64,000 nt of DNA. It comes from Micromonospora cathayae. Lineage in GTDB: Bacteria; Actinomycetota; Actinomycetes; Mycobacteriales; Micromonosporaceae. Location: the NCBI RefSeq assembly GCF_028993575.1, contig NZ_CP118615.1, forward strand, positions 3,866,001 to 3,930,000. Reading direction: 5' to 3'. Below the pieces are notes generated by a model. It searched no databases, was not told where the DNA came from, and saw only the letters and a program-made list of their open reading frames with translations. How positions within the stretch are numbered: the first letter of the stretch is position 1; each line of letters begins with the position of its first letter. Positions 27,709 through 37,328 of this stretch are shown piece after piece. Position numbers and translations under genes: made by a program.

Positions 27709-27903
27709 ATGCCGAAGATGAAGAGCCACACGGGTATGGGCAAGCGGGTCAAGGTGACCGGCAAGGGCAAGATCGTCGCCCAGCAGGCCGGGCTCCGCCA
27801 CAACCTGGAGAAGAAGCCCTCCACCCAGACCCGTCGGCTGACCGGCACGGTCGAGCTGGCCAAGGCTGACGTCAAGCGAATCAAGAAGCTGCTCGGCCGC
27901 TGA
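27709..27903 (+). CDS. rpmI: 50S ribosomal protein L35
   Basis: 64 residues, very basic, MPKMKSHTGMGKRVKVTGKGKI at the start and LEKKPSTQTRRLTG in the middle, diagnostic for L35. GGGGAGAG about 12 nt upstream of the ATG. Lies between infC and rplT as in most bacteria. Confidence 0.97.
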   Translation: MPKMKSHTGMGKRVKVTGKGKIVAQQAGLRHNLEKKPSTQTRRLTGTVELAKADVKRIKKLLGR

Positions 27904-27939
27904 CGCGCGCCATCTTGACCACTAGTAAGGAGTAGTTGA

Positions 27940-28332
27940 ATGGCACGCGTCAAGCGGGCGGTCAACGCCCAGAAGAAGCGTCGTACCCTGCTGGAGACCG
28001 CGAGCGGCTACCGCGGTCAGCGCTCCCGGCTGTACCGCAAGGCCAAGGAGCAGGTGCTGCACTCGATGCAGTACGCCTACCGGGACCGTCGGGACCGCAA
28101 GGGCGACTTCCGGCAGCTCTGGATCCAGCGGATCAACGCCGGCGCCCGCGCCAACGGGATGACCTACAACCGGCTGATCCAGGGCCTCAAGCTGGCCGGC
28201 GTCGAGGTCGACCGGAAGATCCTGGCCGACCTGGCGGTCAACGACGCGACGGCGTTCGCCGCCATCGTCGAGGTCGCCCGCGCCGCCGTGGCGGCCGAGG
28301 GCACCGGTGGCGCGGCGGCCCAGGCCGCCTGA
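27940..28332 (+). CDS. rplT: 50S ribosomal protein L20
   Basis: 130 residues. [51 protein letters not shown] is the standard RNA-binding extension, followed by the globular part [27 protein letters not shown] precedes the ATG by 7-8 nt. L20 is essential for early 50S assembly and is the autorepressor of this operon in some bacteria. A 16-bp hairpin follows. Confidence 0.97.
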   Translation: MARVKRAVNAQKKRRTLLETASGYRGQRSRLYRKAKEQVLHSMQYAYRDRRDRKGDFRQLWIQRINAGARANGMTYNRLIQGLKLAGVEVDRKILADLAVNDATAFAAIVEVARAAVAAEGTGGAAAQAA

Positions 28333-28348
28333 TCCACCCGCACCCGAA

Positions 28349-28398
28349 CGTCGAGGCGTCTCCCATGCACTCACCACCGCGCGGGAGACGCCTCGACG
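28349..28398 (+). terminator. Perfect 16-bp hairpin after rplT
   Basis: Arms at 28349-28364 and 28383-28398 (CGTCGAGGCGTCTCCC and its exact complement), loop of 18 nt. It begins 17 nt after the rplT stop and ends 2 nt before the GTG of the next gene. Probably the operon terminator, though without a U-tract. An ATG that opens the next frame lies exactly at the loop, making it an unlikely start. Confidence 0.75.
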
Positions 28399-28400
28399 CC

Positions 28401-29246
28401 GTGTCGGGGCCGTTCACCCCGCGTACCCCCAGGGTCGCCGCCGCCCGGCGGCTGCACCGCCGCCGCGACCGCGACAGCACCGGACGTTTCCTCGCCGAAG
28501 GGCCGCAGGCCGTCCGCGAGGCGCTGACCCGTCCCGGCCTGGTGGTCGAACTCTTCGGCACCCCCGCCGCCCTGGACCGGTACCGTGACCTCGCCGCCCG
28601 CGCCGCCACGGCCGACGTACCGGTCTCCGAGGTCACCGACGAGGCGCTCGCCGCGCTCACCGAGACCGTCGCCCCGCAGGGCCTGGTCGCCGTCTGCCGG
28701 CACCTCGACGTCCCGCTGGACCGGGCGCTGACCGCCGGGCACCGGCTGGTCGCGGTGCTCGCCGGGATCCGCGACCCGGGCAACGCCGGCACCGTGCTGC
28801 GCACCGCCGACGCCGCCGGGGCCGGTGCGGTGGTCTTCGCCGGGGACGCCGTCGACCCGTACAACGGCAAGTGCGTGCGGGCCTCCGCCGGCAGCCTGTT
28901 CCACGTCGACGTGGTCCGCGCCGCCGACCCGGTCGCGGTGGTCGCCGCGCTGCGCGCCGCCGGGCTCACCGTGCTCGCCACCACCGGGTACGGCGACAGC
29001 GACCTCGACGACCTGGCCGACGCCGGCCGGCTGGCCACCCCCACCGCCTGGCTGTTCGGCTCCGAGGCGCACGGCCTGCCGGACGAGCTGACCGCCGCCG
29101 CCGACGCCCGGGTCCGGGTGCCGCTGCACGGGCGCGCGGAGAGCCTCAACCTGGCTGCGGCGGCGGCCGTCTGCCTGTACGCTTCGGCCAGAGCACAGCG
29201 GTCCCGCCCGACGGGACCCCCCACGAAGGAGAGCGTCCGCCCGTGA
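28401..29246 (+). CDS. TrmH-family rRNA/tRNA 2'-O-methyltransferase
   Basis: 281 residues from GTG 28401 (MSGPFTPRTPRVAAARRLHRRRDRD). SpoU_sub_bind-like N-domain with FLAEGPQAVREAL, then the SPOUT knot: LVAVLAGIRDPGNAGTVLRTADAAGAGAVVF (motif 1), AWLFGSEAHGLPDEL (motif 2) and VRVPLHGRAESLNLAAAAAVCLY (motif 3). An alternative ATG at 28365 sits in the loop of the rplT terminator hairpin and is disfavoured. The target nucleotide is unknown. Confidence 0.88.
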   Translation: MSGPFTPRTPRVAAARRLHRRRDRDSTGRFLAEGPQAVREALTRPGLVVELFGTPAALDRYRDLAARAATADVPVSEVTDEALAALTETVAPQGLVAVCRHLDVPLDRALTAGHRLVAVLAGIRDPGNAGTVLRTADAAGAGAVVFAGDAVDPYNGKCVRASAGSLFHVDVVRAADPVAVVAALRAAGLTVLATTGYGDSDLDDLADAGRLATPTAWLFGSEAHGLPDELTAAADARVRVPLHGRAESLNLAAAAAVCLYASARAQRSRPTGPPTKESVRP

Positions 29247-29302
29247 ACGCGCCCAGGCGTTCGTTTAGCCAGCCCGCCGGTGTCGGCGGGCGGCGGGCCT
29301 GA
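29243..29302 (+). CDS. Possible 19-residue leader peptide before pheS
   Basis: GTG overlaps the stop of the methyltransferase gene (GTGA) and has AAGGAGAG about 10 nt upstream, better than that of many genes here. It would encode MNAPRRSFSQPAGVGGRRA. A GC hairpin (arms 29272-29279 and 29284-29291, loop of 4) lies inside its 3' half. Only one Phe codon is present, so a classical Phe attenuator is not evident. May be a leader peptide or chance. Confidence 0.3.
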   Translation: MNAPRRSFSQPAGVGGRRA

Positions 29303-30527
<1,225 letters not shown>

Positions 30528-30568
30528 GGAAGTGCGGGAACGAGACACGGAGACGGTGGGCTAAGGCA

Positions 30569-33145
30569 ATGCGAGTTTCAGTCAGCTGGCTGCGGGAGTA
30601 CGTCGACCTGCCCGCCGACCTCGACCCGACCGGGCTGGAGCAGGCCCTGGTCGACCTCGGCATCGAGGTCGAGTCGGTGGTGGACCTGCGGGCCACGGTC
30701 ACCGGGTCGCTGGTGGTCGGTGAGGTCCGCGAGATCGAGGAACTCACCGGCTTCAAGAAGCCGATCCGGTTCTGCCGGGTCGACGTGGGCGACGCCAACG
30801 GCACCGGAGAGTTGCAGGAGATCGTCTGCGGGGCGCGCAACTTCGCCCCCGGCGACCGGGTGGTGGTGATCCTCCCCGGCGGGGTGCTGCCCGGGAACTT
30901 CGCCATCGGCGCGCGCAAGACGTACGGGCGCAACTCCCACGGCATGATCTGCTCGGCGAAGGAACTGGGCCTCGGCGACGACCACTCCGGCATCATCGTG
31001 CTGCCCGGGGACGTCGCGGCCAAGCCCGGTGACGACGCCCGACCGGTGGTCGGCCTCGACGACGTGGTGCTCGACCTGGAGATCACCCCGGACCGGGGCT
31101 ACCAGATGTCCGTCCGGGGTATCGCCCGGGAGCTGTCGCACGCCCTGGCCGTACCGTTCCGCGACCCGGCCCTGCTGCCCGCGCCCGGCGGCACCGCGCA
31201 GCCGGCGTACCCGGTGGAGATCCGCGACACGGTGGGCTGCGACCGGTTCGCCGCCCGGCTGGTCCGCGACGTCGACCCGACCGCGCCCACCCCGCAGTGG
31301 ATGGCCCGGCGGCTCACCGTGGCCGGCATCCGCACCATCTCGCTGCCGGTCGACATCACCAACTACGTGATGCTCGAACTCGGCCAGCCGATGCACGCCT
31401 TCGACGCCGACCGGCTCACCGGCGGGCTGGTGGTGCGCCGGGCCCGGTCGGGGGAGAAGCTCACCACCCTGGACGGGGTGACCCGGACGCTGGTCGACGA
31501 GGACATGGTCATCTGCGACGCCGGGCTGCCCGACCCCGTCGACGAGGGCGCCGGCGTGCCGGTCTCCCTGGCGGCGGTGATGGGCGGCGAGACCAGCGAG
31601 GTCGTCGCCGGCACCAGCACCGTGCTGTTCGAGGCAGCCCACTGGGACCCGGTGATGGTCGGGCGGACCGCCCGCCGGCACAAGCTGTTCAGCGAGGCGG
31701 CGAAACGCTGGGAACGCGGCGTCGACCCGGCGCTGCCGCTGGTCGCCATCGAACGGGCCGTCACCCTGCTCACCACGCACGGCGGCGGCACCGCCGACCC
31801 GGCGATCCTCGACCTCGACCACGTCCGGCCGCGTACCCCGGTGACCCTGCCGGCGGACCTGCCGACCCGGCGGGTCGGCGTCGACTACCCGCCGGCCCGG
31901 GTGGTCGCCCTGCTGGAGCAGATCGGCTGCACCGTCAGCCAGGGTGCCGACCGGCTCGCCGAGGACCCGGGCACGGTCGGCGTGCCGGCCGGGGACCGCG
32001 CCGTGCTGACCGTGGTCCCGCCCACCTGGCGGCCCGACCTGACCGACCCGGCGGACCTGGTCGAGGAGGTGGTCCGCCTCGACGGGTACGACCGGGTGCC
32101 GTCGGTGCTGCCGACCGCGCCCCCCGGCCGTGGTCTCACCCCGGCCCAGCGGCGGCACCGGGCGGTCGCCCGGGCGCTCGCCGAGCAGGGGTACGTCGAG
32201 GTGCTCGCCCACCCGTTCGTCGCCCCCGGCCTGCCCGACCTGCTGGGGCTGCCGGCCGACGACCCGCGCCGGGCGGCGGTGCGGCTGGCCAACCCGCTGT
32301 CCGAGGAGGAGCCGCTGCTGCGGACCACGCTGCTCGGCCCGCTGCTCGGCATCCTCAAGCGCAACATCGGCCGGGGCCAGCGGGACCTCGCCCTGTTCGA
32401 GACCGGCCTGGTCTTCCACCCCCGCCCGGACGCCGGGCCGCCGCCGGCCATGTCGGTGGCGCACCGGCCGTCCGACACCGAGTTCGCCGCCGCCGACGCG
32501 GTGCTGCCCCGGCAGCCCCGGCACGTGGCGGTGGTCCTCGCCGGTGACGTCGAACCGGCCGGCTGGTGGGGGGCCGGACGGCCGGCGGGTTGGGCGGACG
32601 CGGTGGAGGCCGGCCGGACGGTGCTCGCCGCCGCCGGCATCACCGCCGACCGGGTCACCGTCCGGGCCGCCGAGCACGCCCCGTGGCACCCCGGACGCTG
32701 CGCGCAGCTCCTGGTCGACGACACCGTCGTCGGGTACGCCGGGGAACTGCACCCGTCGGTGCTGGCCGGGCTGGAACTGCCGAAGCGGAGCGCGGCCCTG
32801 GAACTCGACCTGGACGCGGTACCGGCGGCCGGGGTGGTGCCCGCCCCGGCGATCTCCGGGTTCCCGCCCGCGCTGATCGACGTGGCGCTGGTCGTCGACG
32901 AGTCGGTGCCCGCCGACGAGGTGCGCCGTGCCCTCGTCGAGGGGGCCGGTGAGCTGCTCGAATCGGTGCGCCTGTTCGACGTGTACGCCTCGGCGCAGCT
33001 CGGCGCGGGCCGCCGGTCGCTGGCGTACAAGCTCACCTTCCGGGCCCCGGACCGTACGCTGACCGTCGAGGAGGCGGTGGCTGCCCGGGACGCGGCGGTG
33101 GCCCGCGCGGCGGAACGGTTCGGCGCCACCCTGCGCGGCGCCTGA
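30569..33145 (+). CDS. pheT: Phenylalanyl-tRNA synthetase beta subunit
   Basis: 858 residues. Domain order is canonical: N-terminal MRVSVSWLREYVDLP, an EMAP/OB tRNA-binding domain (about 40-155, VVVILPGGVLPGNF), the B3/B4 editing region (about 210-400, AVMGGETSEVV, RRHKLFSEAAKRWERGVDP), B5 (about 405-495), the catalytic-like core with FETGLVF, and the C-terminal anticodon-binding ferredoxin fold (AISGFPPALIDVALVVDESV). ATG start, plus strand, operon with pheS. Ends at a strong hairpin. Confidence 0.96.
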   Translation: MRVSVSWLREYVDLPADLDPTGLEQALVDLGIEVESVVDLRATVTGSLVVGEVREIEELTGFKKPIRFCRVDVGDANGTGELQEIVCGARNFAPGDRVVVILPGGVLPGNFAIGARKTYGRNSHGMICSAKELGLGDDHSGIIVLPGDVAAKPGDDARPVVGLDDVVLDLEITPDRGYQMSVRGIARELSHALAVPFRDPALLPAPGGTAQPAYPVEIRDTVGCDRFAARLVRDVDPTAPTPQWMARRLTVAGIRTISLPVDITNYVMLELGQPMHAFDADRLTGGLVVRRARSGEKLTTLDGVTRTLVDEDMVICDAGLPDPVDEGAGVPVSLAAVMGGETSEVVAGTSTVLFEAAHWDPVMVGRTARRHKLFSEAAKRWERGVDPALPLVAIERAVTLLTTHGGGTADPAILDLDHVRPRTPVTLPADLPTRRVGVDYPPARVVALLEQIGCTVSQGADRLAEDPGTVGVPAGDRAVLTVVPPTWRPDLTDPADLVEEVVRLDGYDRVPSVLPTAPPGRGLTPAQRRHRAVARALAEQGYVEVLAHPFVAPGLPDLLGLPADDPRRAAVRLANPLSEEEPLLRTTLLGPLLGILKRNIGRGQRDLALFETGLVFHPRPDAGPPPAMSVAHRPSDTEFAAADAVLPRQPRHVAVVLAGDVEPAGWWGAGRPAGWADAVEAGRTVLAAAGITADRVTVRAAEHAPWHPGRCAQLLVDDTVVGYAGELHPSVLAGLELPKRSAALELDLDAVPAAGVVPAPAISGFPPALIDVALVVDESVPADEVRRALVEGAGELLESVRLFDVYASAQLGAGRRSLAYKLTFRAPDRTLTVEEAVAARDAAVARAAERFGATLRGA

Positions 33146-33150
33146 CCTGT

Positions 33151-33185
33151 CCGGAAGGCCCCCCGGCACCCGGGGGGCCTTCCGG
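33151..33185. terminator. Bidirectional terminator between pheT and crp-like gene
   Basis: Perfect 15-bp stem: arms 33151-33165 and 33171-33185 (CCGGAAGGCCCCCCG and its complement) with a 5-nt loop. It begins 5 nt after the pheT stop and ends 9 nt before the end of the convergent regulator gene, so it can serve both. Confidence 0.85.
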
Positions 33186-33193
33186 CGGCCCGC

Positions 33194-33901
33194 TCACTCC
33201 CCGTCGGTGTCCAGCAGGCCCTCGGCGCGCAGGCCGGGCAGGTCGCGGACGGTGATCCGGCGGTAGTCGGTGTCCAGCAGACCCGCCCGGCGTAGCTCCC
33301 GCAGCGCCTTCTGGATCGACGCCTCCGAGGCGCCGCAGATGGTGGCCAGCTCCGGCTGGGTGAGCTGGACGTCGATCACCACGCCGTCGCGGCGCTGCTG
33401 GCCGTGGGTACGGCACATCTCCGCGACGACCCGGGCCACCCGCTGCCGGACCAGGTAGCCGGTGAAGTCGATGCGCCGCCGGTTCGACCAGCGCAGCCGG
33501 TCGGACATCATCGCGGCCAGTTCGAGCGCGGCGTCCGGATGCTCCCGCAGGAACAGCGTGAACCGGTCCGGCTGGATCACCGTGTAGCGGGTCGGCCGGC
33601 AGGTGGTGACCGTGGCCGAGCGCGGCTTGTCGTTCAGCGCGGACATCTCGCCGACCAGGTCACCGCCGACCCGCAGGGCGAGCAGGGCGGTGCGCCCTTC
33701 GGGCAGGTTCGCGGTCACCTTGGTCAGCCCGTCCTCCAGCAGCACCAGGTGCGACTCCCGCCAGCCCTCGTGGATGACGATGTGCCCGGCGTCGACCTGG
33801 CGGCGTACCCCGAGGTCGAGCAGGGCCGTCCGGGCCGTCGGGGTGAGGCGTTGCAGGAACGTCCCGTACGGCCAGCCGGCCCCGTTCTCCTGTCGCGACA
33901 T
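33194..33901 (-). CDS. CRP/FNR-family transcriptional regulator
   Basis: 235 residues from ATG 33901 (GGGGAGG 10 nt upstream). The N-terminal cyclic-nucleotide-binding beta roll includes a phosphate-binding cassette with Gly84-Glu85 and Pro-Arg94-Ser95-Ala (GEMSALNDKPRSATV), the residues that hold cAMP or cGMP in CRP. Dimer helix about 110-140, then a CRP winged helix (LTQPELATICGASEASIQKALRELRRAG). An in-frame extension to ATG 34078 would add a hydrophobic helix (SPAVLLVAAALGVLTESLHLV) with high third-position GC, so a 294-residue membrane-anchored form is possible. Points away from the cyclase-like cassette. Confidence 0.87.
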   Translation of the reverse strand: MSRQENGAGWPYGTFLQRLTPTARTALLDLGVRRQVDAGHIVIHEGWRESHLVLLEDGLTKVTANLPEGRTALLALRVGGDLVGEMSALNDKPRSATVTTCRPTRYTVIQPDRFTLFLREHPDAALELAAMMSDRLRWSNRRRIDFTGYLVRQRVARVVAEMCRTHGQQRRDGVVIDVQLTQPELATICGASEASIQKALRELRRAGLLDTDYRRITVRDLPGLRAEGLLDTDGE

Positions 33902-34092
33902 CGGCACGTGCGTCCTCCCCAGGGGTTCCACGGTGGCGAAGCGTGATCGCGGTGGCGCGCTCCGCGCTGACCGTACAAGGTGGAGGGACTCCGTGAGGAC
34001 CCCGAGCGCGGCGGCGACAAGCAGGACCGCCGGGGAGGCGCCGGCGTCGAGAAGCATCTCGAGGAACTGGTTCGTCATGTCGCCAGCACACT

Positions 34093-34121
34093 CCGTTACC
34101 GGTGGCCGAAAGCCGTAACGG
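34093..34121. promoter_or_regulatory. Inverted repeat in the regulator/cassette intergenic region
   Basis: CCGTTAC (34093-34099) and GTAACGG (34115-34121) form a 7-bp inverted repeat with a 15-nt centre that itself contains GGC/GCC. It lies in the 338-bp gap between the regulator ATG (33901) and the cassette ATG (34240) and may be an operator. It does not look like the E. coli CRP site. Apart from the possible regulator extension, nothing else was recognised in this gap. Confidence 0.35.
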
Positions 34122-34239
34122 CAGGGACTGATGGGGGTCCGACAACCCGTACTTCTGGGGGGTCCGGCCCGCCGACAGGCGATCTCATGTCCCGGTGACC
34201 CACCACGGCGGCGGGTCCCCTGACGGAGGACGCGGGCAG

Positions 34240-35088
34240 ATGAATCATCCCGAGCGGCGACTGTTGATCGCCGTCGACATGGAGCGGTACAGCCGGCGGG
34301 GCAACCGGCAACAGTACGAGGCGCAGCAGGCGTTCCAGCAGATGCTGCACCGGGCGGCCGCCGCGGTCGGTCTGGACCGGGTGCGCTGGACGACGCAGCA
34401 GGCCGGGGACGGGGAACTGGCGATCCTGCCGAGGGACGTGCGGGAGCCGCTGCTGATCGGCCGGTTCGTGCCGGAGCTCAACCGGATGCTGCGCGACCAC
34501 AACAGCACCCGCCTCCCGGTGGGCCGGATCAGGTTGCGGGTCTCCATCCATCAGGGACTGGTGCACCTCGACGGGGCCAACGGTTTCCCGGGCCACGCGG
34601 TCGTCGAGGTGTGCCGGCTCTGTGAGGCGAAGCCGCTGAAGCAGGCGCTGGCCCGGTTCCCGGACGCCGGGGTCGGGCTGATCGTCTCGTCCGACATCTA
34701 CCGGGACGTGGTGACGGAGTACCCGGAGGAGCTGCGTCCGGACCGGTTCCGCCGGGTCGAGGTACGCCACCCGGACAAGGAGTTCCGCGAGTGGGCGTGG
34801 ATCTGCGTGGTGGACGAGGACCTGTCCCCGCCGCCCCGCGATCCGGGCGGGGACGGCGGCGGTCCGGGGCCGGACGGGGACGGTGGTGGTCCGGGGCCGG
34901 ACGGGGACGGTGGTGGTCCGGGGCCGGACGGGGGCACCCCGGCCCGGCGGAGCCGGACCCGGCACCCGTCCGGGCCGACCGGTGGCGGGTTCCACGTCGG
35001 CGACGTCCGGGTCGACGGCACGAACGCGATGGGCCACGGCGCTACCGCCGTGGGCGGCGACGCGTACCTCGACCGGGGTCGGCCGTGA
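34240..35088 (+). CDS. Class III nucleotide cyclase-like protein with GDVRVDG motif tail
   Basis: 282 residues; ATG with ACGGAGGA upstream. Residues 8-190 resemble a class III cyclase core: LLIAVDMERYS holds a potential metal-binding Asp13, and QQAGDGELAIL holds a second Asp57, the spacing and context of the two metal aspartates. Residues about 195-235 are a GGGPGPDGD repeat linker encoded by 27-30-nt repeats. The tail (about 251-273) reads FHVGDVRVDGTNAMGHGATAVGG, shared with the next protein. No membrane segment. Substrate-specifying residues could not be assigned, so enzymatic activity is inference. Stop overlaps the next start (GTGA). Confidence 0.7.
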   Translation: MNHPERRLLIAVDMERYSRRGNRQQYEAQQAFQQMLHRAAAAVGLDRVRWTTQQAGDGELAILPRDVREPLLIGRFVPELNRMLRDHNSTRLPVGRIRLRVSIHQGLVHLDGANGFPGHAVVEVCRLCEAKPLKQALARFPDAGVGLIVSSDIYRDVVTEYPEELRPDRFRRVEVRHPDKEFREWAWICVVDEDLSPPPRDPGGDGGGPGPDGDGGGPGPDGDGGGPGPDGGTPARRSRTRHPSGPTGGGFHVGDVRVDGTNAMGHGATAVGGDAYLDRGRP

Positions 35089-37328
35089 GCCCGGACACCC
35101 CGTTTCCCGACGAGGAGTGGCCGTCGGCACCGGGGCCGGTGGCCGGTGCGGTGCGGGACACCGGCGGGGTCGGTTCCGGTCCGGAGCAGGACCGGTGGTC
35201 CGGGTGGGACGACGACGCCGGGGCCGCCGCCGGCGAGGAACCGGGCGACGGCGCACCGCCGTCCGGTGGGGACGACGAGACCCTGATCGAGGACGAGGGC
35301 GAGCCGCCGGACCCCCGGACCGTTCTCACCGGCATCGGTGGTCTGCTCGGCCGGCTGGGTGGCGTCCACACCGGCGACGTCCGGGTCGACGGTGCGAACG
35401 CCATGGGACACGGGTCGTTCGCGATCGGACGGATCATCGTCGGCTCGGGTGCCACCGGCAGCGACCGGGTGTGGCGTGAGGTGCTCACCGCCGACCAGGT
35501 GCGGGACCTGGCGGACGGGTACGCGTCGACCGTCACCGACGACCATCTCGACCAGGCGATGAAGCGGCACCCCCTGGTGCGGCTGACCGGGCCGGAGGGC
35601 AGCGGCCGGTACACCACCGCCTGCCTGGCCCTCGCCCGGCGGTACGGGATGCACCGGGTCGGCGTGGTCACCACCACCGACCTGACCGGGCTGGCCGGGG
35701 CCGACACCCCGTTCACCGGCGGGTTCGGCTACGTGGTGACCGTGGACCAGGGAGCGCGGGAGGCGGACGGTCTGCTCCTCGCCGCGCTCGCCACCCGCGC
35801 GGGCAACCGGGGGTACACCCTCGTCCTGGTGGAGTCGACCGCGTCCGACCAGCGTGGCACCCTGCCGACCGTCGTACACGGCCCACCGGTGCCGGTGGAG
35901 GTGTTCGCCGCCCAGCTGCGCCGGCACCTGCGGCAGCGCTGCCTCGGCGGCTGCCCGCCCGACTGCCGGGGGGACTGCGTGCAGTCCTACCTGGACGCGG
36001 AGTGCCTCGCCCAGCCGGCCCTGCGGGCCTACCTGGACGGCACGCCGCGGCCGTGGGAGGTGGTACAGGTGGTGGCGGCGGTCGCGGCGCGGCTGCCGAC
36101 GGGTGCCGAGTTGACCCGGCTGCTGGACCGGCTGCTGCCCGGACAGGTGCGCCGACGGGCCCGGGAGATCCTGAACCCGCAGGGGCCGGGCGGCGGGGAC
36201 CACGTCCGGGCCTTCCGGCTCTCCTGCGCGGTGCTCGCCGGGCACGGCGTAGCGGCGATCCAGGACGCCGCCCACCGGCTGGTCCGGCCCGGTCCGGACG
36301 GCCCGGTGTTCACCACCGACCTGCGCGCCCCGGACCTGGACGACCTGCTCGGCACCGTTCTGGCGCAGGCGGTGCTGGTGGACCGGACCGCGTGGACCCG
36401 TCGTACCCTGAGGTTCCGTCCCGCCGAGGAGGAACTGCGGCGGACCCTGCTCGAGGTGGCCTGGGCGGAGTGGGCACCGGACCGGCTGCTGGGCTGGTTC
36501 GGCTTACTCGCCCGGTCCGACGATCCGGCGACCCGACGGGCCGCGGCGGGCGCGATCGGGTGGGCCGCCGGCCGGGACCTGGACGCGGCGTTGACGCTCG
36601 TCGACGACCTGGCCCGGGACCGGCGCGCCGGGGTGCGGCAGGCTGCCGGTATCGCGCTCGTCGCCATGGCGATGCAGCCGGCGCTGCGTAACCGGGTCCG
36701 GACCAGGATCTCCGCCTGGGCGCAGGGGCGGGCGTACCAGCGCGACACGGTGGCCCGGGCGTACGGGTTGGGGCTGGCCCGGCTCTGGCCGGACGAGGCG
36801 CTGGCCCAGGTGCGGTTGGCCGCCGAGTTCCGCTCCCAACGGTGGCACAACTCGGTGGGGCGTGCGTTGCTCGACCTGCACGAGAGCGGGCACACCGGGT
36901 TGCTGCTGCGCGAGCTGGCCGGCTGGGTGACCAGCGGAGAACCGGAGCTGGTGCGGCACGCGGCACGGACGGTACGGGTGCTCGCCGAGCGGTGGTCGCC
37001 CGCGCCACGCGCCCACTGGCCGGAACTGCTCGACCTGCTGCGCGCGGGCGTCGTCGACCTCGCCGACCTGGCGATTCTCTGGCGTACCGCGCTGAGCCTG
37101 CCGGCGACCGGGTACCGGTCGTGGCGGATCGTCGGCTACTGGATCAACCAGGCCGACGGCCGTCCGGAGGTCACCGACGCCTGCCTGCGGCTGCTCAGGG
37201 AGGTGGTGACCACCGCCCAACTCCGGCGACGCCTACGCCACCAGGTGCGGCATGTCTGGCGTCCGATCATGCCCACGAACCGGCTGCTCTCCGCTGTCGC
37301 CCTACTCGCCGTCGAGGATGTGCCATGA
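35085..37328 (+). CDS. Degenerate P-loop protein with Cys cluster and HEAT-like repeats
   Basis: 747 residues. Residues 1-90 are acidic and disordered. Residues about 92-115 repeat the neighbour's motif (HTGDVRVDGANAMGHGSFAIG). A P-loop-like LTGPEGSGRYTTA follows at about 166-178, with Arg in place of the Walker Lys, and a strand TLVLVEST near 245 could be the Walker B position. A CX3CX3CX3C cluster (CLGGCPPDCRGDC) at about 286-298 may bind zinc. From about 440 on there are helical HEAT-like units (DPATRRAAAGAIGWAAG, RAGVRQAAGIALVAMA). It looks like a STAND-type or scaffold protein. Function unknown. Overlaps both neighbours by 4 nt. Confidence 0.66.
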   Translation: MSPDTPFPDEEWPSAPGPVAGAVRDTGGVGSGPEQDRWSGWDDDAGAAAGEEPGDGAPPSGGDDETLIEDEGEPPDPRTVLTGIGGLLGRLGGVHTGDVRVDGANAMGHGSFAIGRIIVGSGATGSDRVWREVLTADQVRDLADGYASTVTDDHLDQAMKRHPLVRLTGPEGSGRYTTACLALARRYGMHRVGVVTTTDLTGLAGADTPFTGGFGYVVTVDQGAREADGLLLAALATRAGNRGYTLVLVESTASDQRGTLPTVVHGPPVPVEVFAAQLRRHLRQRCLGGCPPDCRGDCVQSYLDAECLAQPALRAYLDGTPRPWEVVQVVAAVAARLPTGAELTRLLDRLLPGQVRRRAREILNPQGPGGGDHVRAFRLSCAVLAGHGVAAIQDAAHRLVRPGPDGPVFTTDLRAPDLDDLLGTVLAQAVLVDRTAWTRRTLRFRPAEEELRRTLLEVAWAEWAPDRLLGWFGLLARSDDPATRRAAAGAIGWAAGRDLDAALTLVDDLARDRRAGVRQAAGIALVAMAMQPALRNRVRTRISAWAQGRAYQRDTVARAYGLGLARLWPDEALAQVRLAAEFRSQRWHNSVGRALLDLHESGHTGLLLRELAGWVTSGEPELVRHAARTVRVLAERWSPAPRAHWPELLDLLRAGVVDLADLAILWRTALSLPATGYRSWRIVGYWINQADGRPEVTDACLRLLREVVTTAQLRRRLRHQVRHVWRPIMPTNRLLSAVALLAVEDVP

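Noticed and set aside
28365..28400. ATG 28365 as the methyltransferase start
   Set aside because: It sits in the loop of a perfect 16-bp hairpin with no ribosome-binding site. The family N-terminus fits GTG 28401.
30578..33169. Long minus-strand frame opposite pheT
   Set aside because: It mirrors pheT codon positions and has the composition of a GC shadow. No motifs or upstream signals were seen.
34195..34239. Upstream extension of the cyclase-like gene
   Set aside because: The GTG at 34195 lacks a ribosome-binding site, while ATG 34240 follows ACGGAGGA. The extra residues (THHGGGSPDGG) look non-coding.
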